Part shown: positions 6,764 through 7,549 of the stretch, in pieces | Layout of the letters: each line of letters opens with the position of its first letter | Numbering within the stretch: the first letter of the stretch is position 1 | Source of the DNA: SZAS-3 sp964386785 | GTDB taxonomy: Bacteria > Chlamydiota > Chlamydiia > Chlamydiales > JAAKFR01 | Length of the DNA stretch: 7,549 nucleotides | Reading direction: 5' to 3' | Assembly: GCA_964386785.1 (NCBI GenBank) | Contig: CAYLUD010000049.1 | Location: 1 to 7,549 of the forward strand | The notes under the pieces: model-generated | Seen by the model: only the letters and a program-made list of their open reading frames with translations | Databases searched by the model: none | Told to the model about the DNA's origin: nothing | Program-made: the position numbers and the translations under genes

Positions 6764-6791
6764 GTCATAGAGGCCTTGTTGCGTAAATCAA
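6764..6791 (-). promoter_or_regulatory. Possible hybrid promoter across the IS end, reading toward the exporter
   Basis: On the minus strand TTGATT (6791-6786), at the inner edge of the IS terminal repeat, lies 16 bases before TATGAC (6769-6764) in the flanking host DNA. Each matches the sigma-70 consensus at four of six positions. Transcription would start about 95 bases before the exporter ATG. Outward -35 boxes in IS ends are well known, but at this match quality the site is only a candidate. I found no better native promoter in the 110 bases between the IS and the gene. Confidence 0.3.
6772..6789. repeat. Terminal inverted repeat of the IS (one end)
   Basis: GGCCTTGTTGCGTAAATC. From memory the IS903 terminal repeat is GGCTTTGTTGAATAAATC, which agrees at 15 of 18 positions. 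It lies 37 bases past the original transposase stop, where an IS5-family end is expected. The partner repeat is outside the window. Confidence 0.75.
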
Positions 6792-6826
6792 TTTTGAAGA
6801 CAGTACTCCCCGAAGGTTCTGCCTAT

Positions 6827-7549
6827 TTAAGCCGCTATCCACGTTCCTCTTGGCATTCCAAGAGCCGTCATTATATTCAGAGCCATCGATTTAGCGTACA
6901 CTTCTCCCCTCTGATTTTCTAGTTTCCTAGACTGCAGCTTCTCACCAAATAGAGTTTTCCATTGATACAAGCCAGTCTCTCCTTACGATCGCTGATGATA
7001 CCCTGCTAGTATTTTCCAAATCTTTCTAGCCTTATAGTCATTCCCTAATCCTGTTATGGCTCTACTCGCGTCATTACGACTCTTCATCCACAGCTTATCC
7101 ATGGAGTCGTGTACAATAGCCCCCCTTTTTGGAGGAACTGATTCCATACCCAGTGCGTGAAATGCAGCACGCACATCCTCTGTGTCATAAGCCCCATCAC
7201 CATAGCTCCTTTTTACAGACCATGGAAGATGTCTAGCCATTTGTGGAACCACTTCGCAGTTCACTTCACTGTTCTCTCCTAGATAGTTCATGACAATATC
7301 CTGGCTCCCAGGACACATGGCCACGTGCATCTTTCTACAGGTCCTGCGCTTGGTTTGGCCGTGTTTTTTCACCTTCCATTCTCCCTCGCCATAGACCTTT
7401 AGCCCCGAGGAATCCAACACCATATCCGTGATGTTCTTGTTTCCAAATCGCTTGATCTCTTGCCCAAGCTCTCAGGTTCTTCTGCAGATTCTATTAGACT
7501 TCTTTCGAAACTCGATTTTTGAGTATGCTATCTCCTTTGCGACTGAGGA
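6827..7549 (-). pseudogene. IS5-family DDE transposase, broken by two in-frame stops and partial at the window edge
   Basis: One minus-strand frame runs 241 codons from the window edge to the TAA at 6829-6827 and reads as an IS5/IS903-group transposase, interrupted twice. A TGA at 7474-7472 falls in NRICRRT-stop-ELGQEIKRFG, probably a CGA-to-TGA change. A TAA at 6985-6983 falls in GYHQRS-stop-GETGLYQWKTLFG, where relatives have a leucine. The first two catalytic acids are visible, D in VLDSSG (7414-7412) and D in GDGAYD (7198-7196). The likely catalytic E, in GET (6979-6977), lies beyond the second stop. The longest intact piece, 146 codons at 6983-7423, therefore cannot be active. The C terminus continues through MALNIMTALGMP to the natural end. 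The first 20 codons at the window edge match the family poorly and may be diverged or frameshifted. Confidence 0.85.

Larger units (their letters stand above)
6772..7549 (-). mobile_element. IS5-family insertion sequence (IS903-like), 3' end, cut by the window edge
   Basis: The element begins with an 18-base terminal repeat and contains a degraded DDE transposase read toward that end, so this is the 3' side of the element. The other terminus lies beyond 7549, so the full length and the target duplication cannot be checked. The candidate duplicated target is the roughly nine bases ending at 6771. The transposase resembles the IS5/IS903 group in its VLDSSGLKVYGEGEWKVKKH and GDGAYD segments. Confidence 0.8.

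Noticed and set aside
6737..6922. 61-residue plus-strand ORF across the IS end
   Set aside because: It crosses the terminal repeat and is antisense to the transposase C terminus, which has clear family sequence on the other strand.

Overview
The window is a compact, almost fully coding stretch (about 45-47% G+C by eye) from what looks like a Gram-negative, probably host-associated bacterium. A chlamydia-like or other PVC-type host is my guess. It rests on the MsbA-like exporter with an enlarged periplasmic loop, the weak or absent ribosome binding sites on several genes, the tight packing and the decaying insertion sequence. None of this is decisive, and a protein search would settle it.

Left part (57-2952, minus strand): a sugar-nucleotide operon read from right to left. 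It holds a possible small leader ORF, a GHMP kinase of the HddA type, a nucleotidyltransferase of the HddC type, and an extended SDR epimerase/dehydratase. HddA and HddC belong to the route to GDP-D-glycero-alpha-D-manno-heptose, and the third enzyme probably modifies that product. The isomerase (GmhA) and phosphatase (GmhB) needed to complete the route are not here. hddC and the epimerase gene overlap by ATGA.

Centre (2999-3916, plus strand): a second extended SDR, a GalE/WbpP-like NDP-sugar epimerase, divergent from the heptose operon across a short shared upstream region. Its stop codon overlaps the stop codon of the next, convergent gene.

Right-centre (3913-6662, minus strand): a two-gene unit with an MsbA-like lipid/LPS-type ABC exporter followed 26 bases later by a YdfG-like NADP-dependent SDR. 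The theme of most of the window is therefore the making, and perhaps the export, of surface glycoconjugate.

Right end (6772-7549): the end of an IS5-family element (IS903-like terminal repeat). Its transposase, on the minus strand, carries two in-frame stop codons and runs off the window. The IS end lies about 110 bases upstream of the exporter start and may supply a -35 box pointing toward it.
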